Shown here piece by piece: positions 9,576 to 19,165 of a stretch of 64,000 nt of DNA; the first letter of the stretch is position 1, and each line of letters begins with the position of its first letter. This stretch comes from QQVM01 sp035341855. Lineage in GTDB: Bacteria; Bacteroidota; Bacteroidia; AKYH767-A; 2013-40CM-41-45. Location of the stretch: positions 1-64,000 of the forward strand of contig DAOQWA010000010.1 of NCBI GenBank assembly GCA_035341855.1, read 5' to 3'. Under the pieces are notes generated by a model that saw nothing but the letters and a program-made list of their open reading frames with translations, was not told where the DNA came from and did no database searches. The position numbers and the translations under genes were made by a program.

Positions 9576-10733
9576 TTATTTAACAACTATTTGAAACCCG
9601 CTAAACTGCGAGAAAAAACGGAAGTATTTCGGTTTGCTATCTAAGAAATTATGAAATGCCAGGCGGTTTCCCAACAATGCCGGGTGACCATAATCTTCTA
9701 AAACCAACAAGCCTCTCTCGCTCAAAACATCTTCGAACAATTTTTCCATAAGATATGTTGTGGCTCTGTACGAGTCGCAATCAATATATATTAAAGCTAG
9801 TTTTTTGATTTCCGATGCTTCCAGAGTTTTGGTGAAGTCACCTTTTACAAGTGTAACTTTCTTGTTGTCCTTGAATTTAGATTTAACTTCTTCGTAGTTC
9901 ACTTCATGTGTGTCGCTCCAAAAGGAATCAACTCCCATGTCCTCATCCGGAAATTTTTCGAAAGTATCAAACATGTAGAGTTGCTTATTTGAGCCATGCG
10001 CTTTAAGCAACTGTGATATTAAATATCCACTATGACCTTTATAACTTCCGAATTCTGCAACATCCCCCTCAATATTTGACTTGTGTATATGCTCTATTAA
10101 TTGGCATAGATCCATATAATCACGGATGTCACATTTTTTTTCAAAACGCAAAAGACTTTCTTCGTATATTTTGAAGTAATCGATCTCTCCATGGAATAGA
10201 GGAGAAACGAAATCGAAACTGTGTTGATGGTCTTGCTTACGTGCAAATGCAAAATCTTCACGAGTGTCGCCAAGGTATTCAAAAGGGATATTCCTTAATT
10301 CACTTTCATTTAATAATGCCTGACAGATCCGCTGATTGATTGATTCATTAAAGTAACAAGAAACAAAGCATGCAACTTCTGAAGCCCGTATAGATAAATT
10401 ATTTACATCCGGAATTTTTCCGGATAACAATTCTGCCTTATGTCCTGATTTCAAGAGCCTGGAAAGAACTTCAGCATGCTTAGTATTTTGAGGCTCTCCG
10501 AACAGAATGATCTTTTTTGTCCTTTGGCTTGAATCACTATACATGCAAGAATGTCTGAATAAAAATTCAAAAGCTTCGGCATTATTACGAATGTAAAAAC
10601 GATGAAGTGGTTTTGTCCTTAAATTCTTGTTATCTGAAGCTGCTATTCTCTTATCAAGCCATTTATTGATCTTGAATTTGAGGGCCAGCGAAAGATTTCC
10701 TTCTTTATATAAATTAAATATTTTAACGAGCAT
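9576..10733 (-). CDS. TylF/MycF-type O-methyltransferase with N-terminal extension
   Basis: 385 residues. The C-terminal half is a TylF/MycF (macrocin O-methyltransferase) domain: GDVAEFGSYKGHSGYL, YMFDTFEKFP, an acidic strand LIYIDCDSYRAT, then LLVLEDYGHPA. Such enzymes methylate sugar hydroxyls with SAM and a divalent metal. The first ~190 residues are not part of the family; they contain a basic start and a KIILFGEPQNTKHAEVL strand that I do not recognise. It lies 25 nt downstream of wzt. A role in O-methylating a sugar of the exported glycan is inferred. Confidence 0.8.
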   Translation of the reverse strand: MLVKIFNLYKEGNLSLALKFKINKWLDKRIAASDNKNLRTKPLHRFYIRNNAEAFEFLFRHSCMYSDSSQRTKKIILFGEPQNTKHAEVLSRLLKSGHKAELLSGKIPDVNNLSIRASEVACFVSCYFNESINQRICQALLNESELRNIPFEYLGDTREDFAFARKQDHQHSFDFVSPLFHGEIDYFKIYEESLLRFEKKCDIRDYMDLCQLIEHIHKSNIEGDVAEFGSYKGHSGYLISQLLKAHGSNKQLYMFDTFEKFPDEDMGVDSFWSDTHEVNYEEVKSKFKDNKKVTLVKGDFTKTLEASEIKKLALIYIDCDSYRATTYLMEKLFEDVLSERGLLVLEDYGHPALLGNRLAFHNFLDSKPKYFRFFSQFSGFQIVVK

Positions 10734-10758
10734 TATATCTTTTCGTTAAGGATCAAAG

Positions 10759-11976
10759 TCAATTACTAAAACATTTCCATGAGCCGGTATGCCATAGTAA
10801 ACCATCATCACCGTCTTTTTCTTTTCTGATATATTGGATATCTAAAAATAGTTCATTGCTTGAATACACTAAGGTCTCACCTGATTTATCTTTTATTCCA
10901 AAAATAATTTCATAGACACCCGGTGAAATCGTTGGAAGGTTCAAACTGGTTTCAACATTAAATTTACCACTTAATTGAGCAGGAAATTTAAAATTTTTGT
11001 CATCGATAGAGTGAGAAGTAAATAAACGATTTCCATCACGTGTGACCACGGCCATTCCTATAACCATCCCGTCAATCGGCTTCAAAAGTTCAAGTTCGAA
11101 ACGCAGGGTTTGGTTGTCACCATAAACGTAATTTGCCGTTGGTTTACCATTACCATCGATCCAATATGGCATCTTCAATTTTAACTGAGCCTTTTCATCC
11201 GTAAGATATTGACGACCGTCGGAATGAGTGGGCGGACTATGAGATAAATAGTACTCAACGATTTGCGTTGAATTACCTATCTGATCGATTTTTCCTTCCT
11301 TTAAAAGGATGGCTCTCTGACATAAACTTTTTACTGCGCCTAAATTATGACTTACGAAGATGATAGTACGTCCACTATGGGCAACTTCATCCATTTTTCC
11401 CATACATTTCCTTTGAAATTCCGCATCACCGACAGCAAGAATTTCATCTATGATTAGGATTTCAGGCTCCAGAAATGCAGCAACTGAAAAAGCAAGTCTC
11501 AATTGCATCCCACTCGAATAATGTTTAAGCGGAGTATCAAGGAATCTTTCAACTCCTGAGAAGTCGACAATGGCATCAAATTTTTCCTGTATCTCTTTTC
11601 TCCTCATCCCTAAAATTGAACCGTTGAGATAAATATTTTCCCTTCCGCTAAGTTCAGGATGAAATCCTGTGCCTACTTCAAGCAAACTGGCTATTCTTCC
11701 TCTTGATAATATCTTTCCTGTAGTAGGTGGTGTAATTCTGGACAAGATCTTTAATAATGTGGATTTTCCGGCACCGTTTTTTCCAATGATCCCGATTGCT
11801 TCTCCCGCAGCAACATTAAAATTAATGTCTCTTAATGCCCAAAAGTCTTCAGAACTGCTACCTTTTTTTCTCGCTGTTAAATTCAACAAGCGTTCCCTGA
11901 AAGTCATGTATGGACCCAATTCATGGTTGATCCTGAATTTTTTAGAAAGATTTTGTATTTCAAGGATTGGTTTCAT
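10759..11976 (-). CDS. wzt: ABC transporter ATP-binding protein for polysaccharide export (Wzt type)
   Basis: 405 residues. Walker A GKNGAGKST at 65-73, signature YSSGMQ at 153-158, Walker B ILIIDE at 173-178 and switch His210 define the ATPase. After about residue 245 comes a beta-rich extension typical of the Wzt_C carbohydrate-binding domain, which in O9a-type systems recognises the capped glycan. It pairs with the permease upstream (one-base TGATG overlap) to flip undecaprenyl-linked glycan across the inner membrane. The TylF-like gene follows at 25 nt and might supply a terminal modification, but this is inference. Confidence 0.92.
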   Translation of the reverse strand: MKPILEIQNLSKKFRINHELGPYMTFRERLLNLTARKKGSSSEDFWALRDINFNVAAGEAIGIIGKNGAGKSTLLKILSRITPPTTGKILSRGRIASLLEVGTGFHPELSGRENIYLNGSILGMRRKEIQEKFDAIVDFSGVERFLDTPLKHYSSGMQLRLAFSVAAFLEPEILIIDEILAVGDAEFQRKCMGKMDEVAHSGRTIIFVSHNLGAVKSLCQRAILLKEGKIDQIGNSTQIVEYYLSHSPPTHSDGRQYLTDEKAQLKLKMPYWIDGNGKPTANYVYGDNQTLRFELELLKPIDGMVIGMAVVTRDGNRLFTSHSIDDKNFKFPAQLSGKFNVETSLNLPTISPGVYEIIFGIKDKSGETLVYSSNELFLDIQYIRKEKDGDDGLLWHTGSWKCFSN

Positions 11977-12794
11977 CAGGCGAGATCTGCAAAGTAATAT
12001 TCAGTTCTATGAAAATAAAACACACCTGAAAAGAATAGCAGAACACTTATACCTAAACTTTGAACCAATATCATCACATCAGGGAACACACCTGTAAAAC
12101 TACCGCGAAGTAATGCGATAGCTCCGGACATAGGGTTTAAAGCCAGTAACTGTTGCGCAAATTCATTTGGTACAATTGTCAGCGGGTAAATGACCGGAGT
12201 TAAAAATAATAGAATTTGCACCATGAATGGAATTACATATCTGAAGTCACGGTACTTGACATTTAACGCAGAGAGAAAAGCTCCAAGACCAAAGGTTGTA
12301 AATAGTGTAATGAGTAGTGCTGTAGGTAGTACGATCAGGAGTTGAAGGATGTTAGGATATATATCAAAGTATATCATCAGCCCTATGAAAAGCACAAAAG
12401 TCATGACGAAATCTACTAATGTAGAAAGAATAGAAGATAGAGGCAAAAGAAGGCGCGGAAAGAATATTTTTTTAATCATGTTCGCATTGTTTACCAGGCT
12501 ATTTCCTGAATTTGTAATGCCTACTGAAAATACATTCCATAAAATAAGACCTGTGTACACGAAAATAGGATAGGGCAATGCAGACGAATCAAAATTAAGT
12601 GCTTTGGAAAAAAATATCGTAAAAACCAGCATGAGCAGGAAGGGTTGTAGAATTGCCCATAGTGCTCCAAGTACAGTTTGCTTATATTTGATCTTGATAT
12701 CCCGCCAGGTAAAAAAATACAGCAACTCACGAAATGCCCAAAGTTCCCGCAGGTTGATATTGATTCGGTTCTTGGGTTTTATTTCATATTCCAT
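11976..12794 (-). CDS. wzm: ABC-2 type polysaccharide export permease (Wzm type)
   Basis: 272 residues with about six hydrophobic segments. The N-terminal FTWRDIKIKYKQTVLGALW segment is the conserved amphipathic start of the RfbA/TagG/KpsM permeases. It forms the inner-membrane channel of the exporter with the adjoining ATPase and shares a TGATG junction with it. The pair defines an ABC-dependent glycan export route. Confidence 0.92.
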   Translation of the reverse strand: MEYEIKPKNRININLRELWAFRELLYFFTWRDIKIKYKQTVLGALWAILQPFLLMLVFTIFFSKALNFDSSALPYPIFVYTGLILWNVFSVGITNSGNSLVNNANMIKKIFFPRLLLPLSSILSTLVDFVMTFVLFIGLMIYFDIYPNILQLLIVLPTALLITLFTTFGLGAFLSALNVKYRDFRYVIPFMVQILLFLTPVIYPLTIVPNEFAQQLLALNPMSGAIALLRGSFTGVFPDVMILVQSLGISVLLFFSGVFYFHRTEYYFADLA

Positions 12795-12876
12795 ATTGAA
12801 CTGGTGTATTAAAATTTGTCTGATGAATCCTGAATTATTCTCATTTCAATTCTCAATGGAAATCATCTGTCCTAAT

Positions 12877-15225
12877 TTATTTAACCTGTGAACTTTTAAC
12901 AACTTGTTTAACGACCTGCTCTTCCCTGAAACGGAGTAGGATGGAATAAATGCCATCGGAATAGGAGGATAAGTCGAGTTTAAATTCATTCAGTCCTTTC
13001 GGTGATTTTCTTTGAGGGATACTCATTAAAGTTTTGCCCCCTTGATCTACGATATCAAGTTGGAGATCATCTTCAAAAGGAAGAATAACCCGCACTACCA
13101 ATTGGTCAGTGAAAGGATTTGGATAAGGGTTGATAATAGCCATCTCACTGATCCGGCTAAAGCACTTTTCATTGTTTGAAGGGAAATCATCGGACTCTCC
13201 ATTCGGTTCACTGACTTTGATACAGTAGTAGTCGATTTTAGAGGCGGAAGTGATCAGAAAGGAAGCATGGAATGTATACCATTGTACTCCCGCAGCTCCC
13301 GTAGGTATTAGTGAAACATGTTTTTCGAGAACATTAGTTCCATCTGCAAGCCTGCCTTCAATATTAACACTGTCAATTTGCCTTGTCCCGAGGTTTGCAA
13401 TCTTTGCAACGATATGAAAATAATTTCCGGAAATGTAAGATGAATCACCTGTTATGGCAATATCCAGAATTGGTTTAATCACATAAATATTTTTAGTTGT
13501 TGAGTCAATACAGCCAAATGTGCTTATCACTTTCTGCTGAATTACGAACAAGCCGGTGTCCTGATAGATGTGTGATGGTTGGGAAAGCGTGCTAGTAGCC
13601 TGACCGTCTCCAAAATCCCAAACATATTGGCTTGCTCCTGTCGAGAAATCCGTAAACTGAACGTCTAGTGGTGGATTTCCAAATTGTGGATTAAAACTAA
13701 AGTTAGCAACCGGAAGTGGGTGGCTTGAAATGCTCTTTGTCACACTATTTTCACACCCAATGTCAGATCGGATGAGAAGCTGTGCATTATAAATGCCGGT
13801 ATCAATAAAAGTATAGGTTGGATTCGGAACAGAATCTATCAGGGCTCCGTCAATAGTCCAGATCCAGTTAACGATACTGCCGCTTCCTATTGTGCTATTA
13901 TCTAAAAACTGATAGGGGACATCAATACATGCAGGTCCTGTACTGAAGTTAGCAGTTGGGATTGGACTTACCGTCACCTGTTTGCTAGTTGTGGTTGCAC
14001 AACCTCCAATTGCATACACGGTCAGCGTGACAGTATAGTTTCCGGCAAATGCATAAAAGTGTGCCGGTTCTTTCAATTGATTTGATTGACTATCTCCAAA
14101 ATTCCATAGGTATGCACTATCAAGTGATGAACCGGGATTAAAAAACTCCATGAGGTCTCCATAGCAGGTTGGAGAATATGTAAACTGTGCCGGTGCAGAA
14201 GGATTGATACGGATCTGAGTCTGCAATGTATCTGTACAATTGTGATTTGTTGTCACGATGAGGAACACATCAAAAAGTGTTGAAGAGCTATAAGTGTGAC
14301 TCGGGTCAGGTAAATTGCTATAGTTATTACTTCCGCTGCCAAAGTCACCGAAATTCCATTCATAGTTAGTGATGTATGAAAGAGAATCAGTTGTACTTAA
14401 ATTTGTAAAATTGCTAGGCAGATTCACACATAAATTCGCGCTGCTGAAATTCGCCACCGGTAATGCATGAACAGAAACATCATTCACAATTGAATTGATA
14501 CACCCGGCATCAGAAGTTACTGTTAAGCTTATCGGAAAGTTTCCTGCTGAAGGGAATGTGTAAGTAGGATTTATTTGTACGGAACTATCACCGTTTCCAA
14601 AATCCCAATGGCGATCAGTCAGGACACTACCTGTAGGTGCTGTCGAAAGATCTGTAAATTGAGTACTGTTTCCAAAGCAAACATCACTAAATGAAAATTG
14701 TGCGGTAGGGCTTTCAATAATATTCAGAAATTGCTGAGTTGCTGCACTTGGACAATTTGAAGGGGAGTATACAACCAAACTTACGGTTGTCAAGCCGGGA
14801 TTCATGAACTGGTGTATAGGATTTTGAGCAGAGTCCGTTGTTCCATCACCAAAGTCCCAGCTCCATGCAGATATTGTATCTCCGGAAACTAAAGATAGAT
14901 CTGTAAAGGAAACATCATTTCCCTGACATACAACTGCAGGGAGAAAAGAAAATGAAGCAGTCGGAATGTTGTTAATTTTTATATCCTGTATGACTGTGTC
15001 AATACATCCATTAGCTGCAGTGACTATTAACTGAACAAAATAATTCGCCACGCCTCCTGCATAAATGTGGCTGGGATTCTGTATTGAACTCAATGTAGCA
15101 TCACCCAGATCCCACTCATAGCTTGTTATAGTTGTACCTATTGCAGTTGTTTGATCTATAAACTGAACAGTTTGACCAACACAAGTGTTCTGTGCAATGA
15201 AATTTCCTATCGGACGATCTGTTAT
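12877..15225 (-). CDS. PKD-repeat T9SS cargo protein, C-terminal part (gene broken by assembly gap)
   Basis: The frame is open from the gap edge at 15225 to the stop at 12877 (783 codons including stop). It holds about seven PKD/Ig-like repeats marked by WDFGDG-type motifs, the first at the gap edge (WDLGDA). A CARDB-like domain follows (ILDIAITGDSSY...), and then a type A T9SS sorting domain beginning NPYPNPF near the end, finishing in a Lys-rich tail. The protein should be exported by Sec and then T9SS and anchored at or released from the outer surface. The first ATG or TTG in this piece is not a true start; the start lies in the piece at 15326-16810. The next gene is wzm, 82 nt on. Confidence 0.88.
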   Translation of the reverse strand: MTDRPIGNFIAQNTCVGQTVQFIDQTTAIGTTITSYEWDLGDATLSSIQNPSHIYAGGVANYFVQLIVTAANGCIDTVIQDIKINNIPTASFSFLPAVVCQGNDVSFTDLSLVSGDTISAWSWDFGDGTTDSAQNPIHQFMNPGLTTVSLVVYSPSNCPSAATQQFLNIIESPTAQFSFSDVCFGNSTQFTDLSTAPTGSVLTDRHWDFGNGDSSVQINPTYTFPSAGNFPISLTVTSDAGCINSIVNDVSVHALPVANFSSANLCVNLPSNFTNLSTTDSLSYITNYEWNFGDFGSGSNNYSNLPDPSHTYSSSTLFDVFLIVTTNHNCTDTLQTQIRINPSAPAQFTYSPTCYGDLMEFFNPGSSLDSAYLWNFGDSQSNQLKEPAHFYAFAGNYTVTLTVYAIGGCATTTSKQVTVSPIPTANFSTGPACIDVPYQFLDNSTIGSGSIVNWIWTIDGALIDSVPNPTYTFIDTGIYNAQLLIRSDIGCENSVTKSISSHPLPVANFSFNPQFGNPPLDVQFTDFSTGASQYVWDFGDGQATSTLSQPSHIYQDTGLFVIQQKVISTFGCIDSTTKNIYVIKPILDIAITGDSSYISGNYFHIVAKIANLGTRQIDSVNIEGRLADGTNVLEKHVSLIPTGAAGVQWYTFHASFLITSASKIDYYCIKVSEPNGESDDFPSNNEKCFSRISEMAIINPYPNPFTDQLVVRVILPFEDDLQLDIVDQGGKTLMSIPQRKSPKGLNEFKLDLSSYSDGIYSILLRFREEQVVKQVVKSSQVK

Positions 15226-15325
15226 NNNNNNNNNNNNNNNNNNNNNNNNNNNNNNNNNNNNNNNNNNNNNNNNNNNNNNNNNNNNNNNNNNNNNNNNNNN
15301 NNNNNNNNNNNNNNNNNNNNNNNNN
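15226..15325. other. Assembly gap (100 N)
   Basis: Exactly 100 undetermined bases, the usual placeholder for a scaffold gap of unknown size. It falls inside the PKD-repeat gene, where near-identical repeats would defeat assembly. A frame read straight through the Ns is out of register on the far side, so the real missing length is not known and need not be 100. Confidence 0.99.
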
Positions 15326-16810
15326 AACCGAAATTTCGAATGCTTTGCTTATGCTATTTGTACATCCATTGCTTGCCTCAGTAGTAAGTGTCAGGGTGTA
15401 CATTCCTGTACTTGCATAATTGTAGGTAGGGTGTTGGACATCAGAACTATCCCCTGTTCCAAATTCCCATTTCCAGGAAACGATGCTTCCGGATGATAAT
15501 TGTGTAGAGTCTGTGAATACTGTGAGATCACCAAGACAATTTCCACTCACCGAAAAATTACTTACGGGGGCAACGAATACCGGGACAACCTGAGTATACT
15601 GGTCAACAGCACCTGATGCATCAATTGCTTCAAGGCAAACATTATAATTGCCACCAGAATTGAACACAATATTACCAGGAATCGTATCTGTAGAAATCAG
15701 AGTATTCACATTGCATGGATTTCTGAAACTTATCTTTTTAAATAAATTACTTGCTTCCATTGTAACAAAAGCAAACCAATCGCTCTGATCTTTTATTAAG
15801 TTGATCCCGGCAGGCCCACCGCCCCCAAGTTCTACATTTCCGACCAGGTTTGGTGTGGGAGTGCTCAAAGTGCTACCCAGATTTTGAACATTTACCTTGC
15901 CATTTGTTGAATTAGATGCGAATACAAACCAGTTATCATTATCTCTTTGTATTGAGACACCGGAAGGATTAGCGAGACCTGCGTATAATTGTGAATTGGA
16001 CACCGGAGCATTCAATAAACTATTTCCAAAATCAACAATATTTATATCGTTGCTTGAATAACAGCTCGTAAAAGCATAATAGTTTCCACAATCTCTTGCA
16101 ACCGCTACATCAATTGCGCCCCCACCGGATAGGCTATATGGCGAAGAGACAACCGGAACATTGTTGATGGAATTACCGAAATTTACGACAGTCAGACTGC
16201 TGCCAATAAAGTTTGCAATTACGGCAACAACATTACCTGAACTTTCTTGCAGAAGTTCTAAACCTCTCGGAAAGTTTAGGTTACTTGATACAACTACCGA
16301 ACCTGCTGTCGGAGCGGCATTCAGCCCATTTGCGAAATCAAATTTCGTTGCAGTATTATTAAATACACTTAGAACGATGGCGTACCATATCCCACCTTCC
16401 TGATAAAAAGCGATGCCATTCGGAGAACCTACTAATCCCAGCATATTTCCGAGATCTGTAATTTGTGTAGGAGGAGCATCAAATCCATTTCCGTAGTCAT
16501 AACGAATTATTTTATCATCACCACGACTGCAAGCAAAGACATAATTACCGCTTGTGTCAGAAACAGGTGTAATACCTGAAGGTGTATTGAGGAATCCGGT
16601 AACATCATTTGTATCTGTGATCAAAGAGTCAAAGTCGCCAGCACAAAAGTCCCAGGTATAACTTACTGCCCCCGTTGATGTGTTGTTAAAGACAGTCGTT
16701 GAACCCGCACACGCAGGTCCTGATGCAGTATATAATGCAGAAGGGCACTGGCTATGTGATTCAAATTGAATGGCAATAAAAAGGAAGAATAGTAGAATCA
16801 GATTTTTCAT
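15326..16810 (-). CDS. PKD-repeat T9SS cargo protein, N-terminal part (continues across gap)
   Basis: 495 codons from ATG 16810 to the gap; an ATG seven codons upstream is less likely because the signal peptide (basic MKN, hydrophobic LILLFFLFIAIQF, then SHSQC) starts here. A Cys-containing PKD-like segment (YTWDFCAGDF) follows. Then come about six blades of a beta-propeller-like repeat, each with an IxxxDFGNxL-type phrase after a 'WFVFAS' or 'YVFACS' strand. Another PKD repeat (WKWEFGTGD) lies just before the gap. With the part at 12877-15225 this is one secreted protein of more than 1,270 residues. Its ligand is unknown. Confidence 0.85.
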
Positions 16811-16951
16811 TCGATGAGAGTTAATTGGCACTTATCAGCTCTAATTGCCAATAATGCTGAATACGAAAAAAACGAATAAATCTCTTAAGCCTGACTGAAA
16901 ATTAAGTGTGTTGTAAGCAGTCGAATGTTAAAAAGTAGCTATGAAAATAGC

Positions 16952-17890
16952 CTATATTTCTATCGAACATTCTTTGAGATAGCTCTCATAAGTCAGCTTA
17001 ATTCCTTCTTTGAGATGGATTTTAGGTTTCCACCCTAATTTCCTGAGTTTGGAAGAGTCCAAAAGCTTTCGAAAGGTACCATCAGGCTTCTCCTGATCCA
17101 GTTTGATCCGGCCATTGAAACCTGTGATTTCTTTCACCATCTGGGCTAATTCAAGAATACTCAGATCTTCACCGAAACCAACGTTCAGGAATGTGCGATC
17201 ATCATAGTTGTTCATGATGAATAAACATGCTTCAGCAAGATCATCAACATGCAAAAACTCGCGAAGAGGTTTTCCGCTACCCCAAATTTCAACCTCTTTG
17301 TGACCCTTTACCTTGGCCTCATGAAATTTTCTCAACAAAGCCGGAAGTACATGTGAATTCTTCAGGTCGTAATTGTCGTTAGGTCCGTATAGATTGGTAG
17401 GCATAGCTGAAACAAAATTGCAACCATATTGATCCCGGTAACTCTCACATAATTTTATTCCGGCAATTTTTGAGATGGCATAAGGCTCATTAGTGCTTTC
17501 CAGAGGACCGCTCAGCAAATATTCTTCCTTTAATGGTTGTGGGGCACCTTTAGGATAAATGCAGGATGAGCCAAGAAATAGGAGTTTTTTCACTCCTGCC
17601 AGATAAGCACCATGAATTAGGTTCATTTCTATGGCAAGGTTGTCGTATAAAAACTCAGCGCGGTAAATATTATTCGCATTGATTCCTCCAACCTTGGCTG
17701 CAGCAATAAAAATATATTCCGGTTTTTCTAAATCATAGAATTCCCTGACCTGTAACTGATCTCTTAGATCAAGCTCTTTAGATGTTCTGATAATCAGATT
17801 CTCATAACCTTGTGATTTAAGCAAGCGTACAATGGCAGATCCTACCATTCCTTTGTGTCCCGCAATGTAAATCCTGGAATCTTTATTCAT
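16952..17890 (-). CDS. fcl: GDP-L-fucose synthase
   Basis: 312 residues, normal for the family. GHKGMVG at 11-17 binds NADP; Ser108/Ser109, Cys110, Tyr137 and Lys141 (YAISK) fit the Fcl/WcaG epimerase-reductase active site, and the LGSSCIYPKGAPQP segment is diagnostic. It converts GDP-4-keto-6-deoxymannose to GDP-L-fucose. Its ATG overlaps the end of gmd by 8 nt, so the two steps are co-expressed. This implies fucose in the surface glycan. Confidence 0.96.
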   Translation of the reverse strand: MNKDSRIYIAGHKGMVGSAIVRLLKSQGYENLIIRTSKELDLRDQLQVREFYDLEKPEYIFIAAAKVGGINANNIYRAEFLYDNLAIEMNLIHGAYLAGVKKLLFLGSSCIYPKGAPQPLKEEYLLSGPLESTNEPYAISKIAGIKLCESYRDQYGCNFVSAMPTNLYGPNDNYDLKNSHVLPALLRKFHEAKVKGHKEVEIWGSGKPLREFLHVDDLAEACLFIMNNYDDRTFLNVGFGEDLSILELAQMVKEITGFNGRIKLDQEKPDGTFRKLLDSSKLRKLGWKPKIHLKEGIKLTYESYLKECSIEI

Positions 17891-18995
17891 GGTAATTGAA
17901 GATCTTGTGACCTCCTTCTTTTAAATATTTGTCCTTACGAAAAAGGAGTACATCAGCAGACATCATTTCTCTCACTAGCATAGCAAGATCATATTTGGGT
18001 TTCCAACCTAATTTTTCATAGGCTTTACTTGCATCACCAATCAATAATTCAACTTCTGTGGGTCTGAAATAGCGAGGGTCAACAGCCATGACTTGTTTTC
18101 CTATAGGCAATTGATATTCTTTCATGTTACATTTACTTACAACAGCTTTTTCATTCACACCTGCACCGCTAAAAGTAACTTCTATTCCCACCTCAAGAAA
18201 TGCCAGTCGCAAAAACTCCCGAACAGTATTGGTCTTTCCCGTAGCAATCACAAAATCTTCAGGAACATCTTGCTGAAGCATGAGCCACATAGCTTCGATA
18301 TAGTCATTTGCATGTCCCCAGTCTCTTTGTGCATTTAAATTGCCTAGATAAAGTTGATCCTGTAACCCCAATGCAATACGTGACACTCCTCTGGTAATTT
18401 TACGGGAAACAAAAGTCTCTCCTCTCAGCGGTGACTCATGGTTAAATAGAATACCATTGACTGCAAACATATCATAAGCCTCACGATAGTTTACAGTGAT
18501 CCAGTAGGCATACAATTTCGCTACGGCATAAGGTGAACGAGGGTAGAAGGGTGTCTTTTCTGATTGCGGAGTTGCCTGAACCAGTCCATATAATTCTGAG
18601 GAAGAAGCCTGATAAATTTTTGTCGTTTTCGCCAGTCCAAGCAACCTGACTGCTTCCAAAATTCTTAGTGTTCCGAGTCCATCTGCATTAGCTGTATATT
18701 CAGGTGTCTCAAAGCTGACCATCACATGCGACATGGCGCCAAGATTATAAATCTCATCAGGTTTAACTTCTTGTATTATCCTGATAAGGTTGGTGCTGTC
18801 TGTCAAATCACCATAATGTAATTTGAAGTTGATATTTTTCTCATGAGGATCCAGATAAAGATGGTCGATGCGGTCTGTATTGAAGAGTGAACTTCTTCTT
18901 TTTATACCATGGACCATGTATCCTTTTTTCAGAAGAAACTCGGCGAGATAAGCTCCGTCTTGTCCTGTAACTCCGGTGATCAGTGCTGTTTTCAT
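17883..18995 (-). CDS. gmd: GDP-mannose 4,6-dehydratase
   Basis: 370 residues. GVTGQDGAYLA at 8-18 is the specific Gmd NADP-binding motif; HYGDLTDS, SSELYG and YAVAK (catalytic Tyr/Lys) follow, and NHESPLRGETFVSRKI is highly characteristic. It converts GDP-mannose to GDP-4-keto-6-deoxymannose, the first step to GDP-L-fucose, and is followed by the overlapping fcl gene. A candidate promoter lies in the divergent region shared with rdgB. Confidence 0.97.
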   Translation of the reverse strand: MKTALITGVTGQDGAYLAEFLLKKGYMVHGIKRRSSLFNTDRIDHLYLDPHEKNINFKLHYGDLTDSTNLIRIIQEVKPDEIYNLGAMSHVMVSFETPEYTANADGLGTLRILEAVRLLGLAKTTKIYQASSSELYGLVQATPQSEKTPFYPRSPYAVAKLYAYWITVNYREAYDMFAVNGILFNHESPLRGETFVSRKITRGVSRIALGLQDQLYLGNLNAQRDWGHANDYIEAMWLMLQQDVPEDFVIATGKTNTVREFLRLAFLEVGIEVTFSGAGVNEKAVVSKCNMKEYQLPIGKQVMAVDPRYFRPTEVELLIGDASKAYEKLGWKPKYDLAMLVREMMSADVLLFRKDKYLKEGGHKIFNYHE

Positions 18996-19053
18996 ATTTA
19001 TTTATCCCTAGGAAATATTTACTAATGAGGGAAAGATTCATTTATGTGAGTTC

Positions 19054-19088
19054 CAAAGGTAGTAATAATTTCAGCACTGATTCCCAAA
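19054..19088 (-). promoter_or_regulatory. Candidate promoter for gmd-fcl
   Basis: On the minus strand TACCTTTG (19061-19054) matches the Bacteroidota -7 motif TAnnTTTG, with TTTG 23 nt upstream (19088-19085). It predicts a leader of about 50 nt before the gmd ATG at 18995. Confidence 0.5.
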
Positions 19089-19105
19089 CTCCTACAGCTA
19101 AATAG

Positions 19106-19135
19106 TTGAGATTCGCCAATTGATTTATATCTTGG
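19106..19135 (+). promoter_or_regulatory. Candidate promoter for rdgB
   Basis: TTG at 19106-19108, 19 nt spacer, then TATCTTGG, one mismatch from TAnnTTTG. It would start transcription about 25 nt before the preferred rdgB ATG, and it supports that start over the TTG at 19139. Confidence 0.4.
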
Positions 19136-19165
19136 GCTTTGAACTTACGACTTTTAATTATTCTT

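Noticed and set aside
11669..12097. 142-codon frame antisense to wzt/wzm
   Set aside because: It mirrors strong coding sequence on the other strand and has no family signature.
15116..16831. One reading frame running from 16831 through the N gap to a stop at 15116
   Set aside because: The gap length is arbitrary, and the sequence after the Ns in that frame is not protein-like, while another frame there encodes a clear PKD repeat. The gene continues in the frame ending at 12877.
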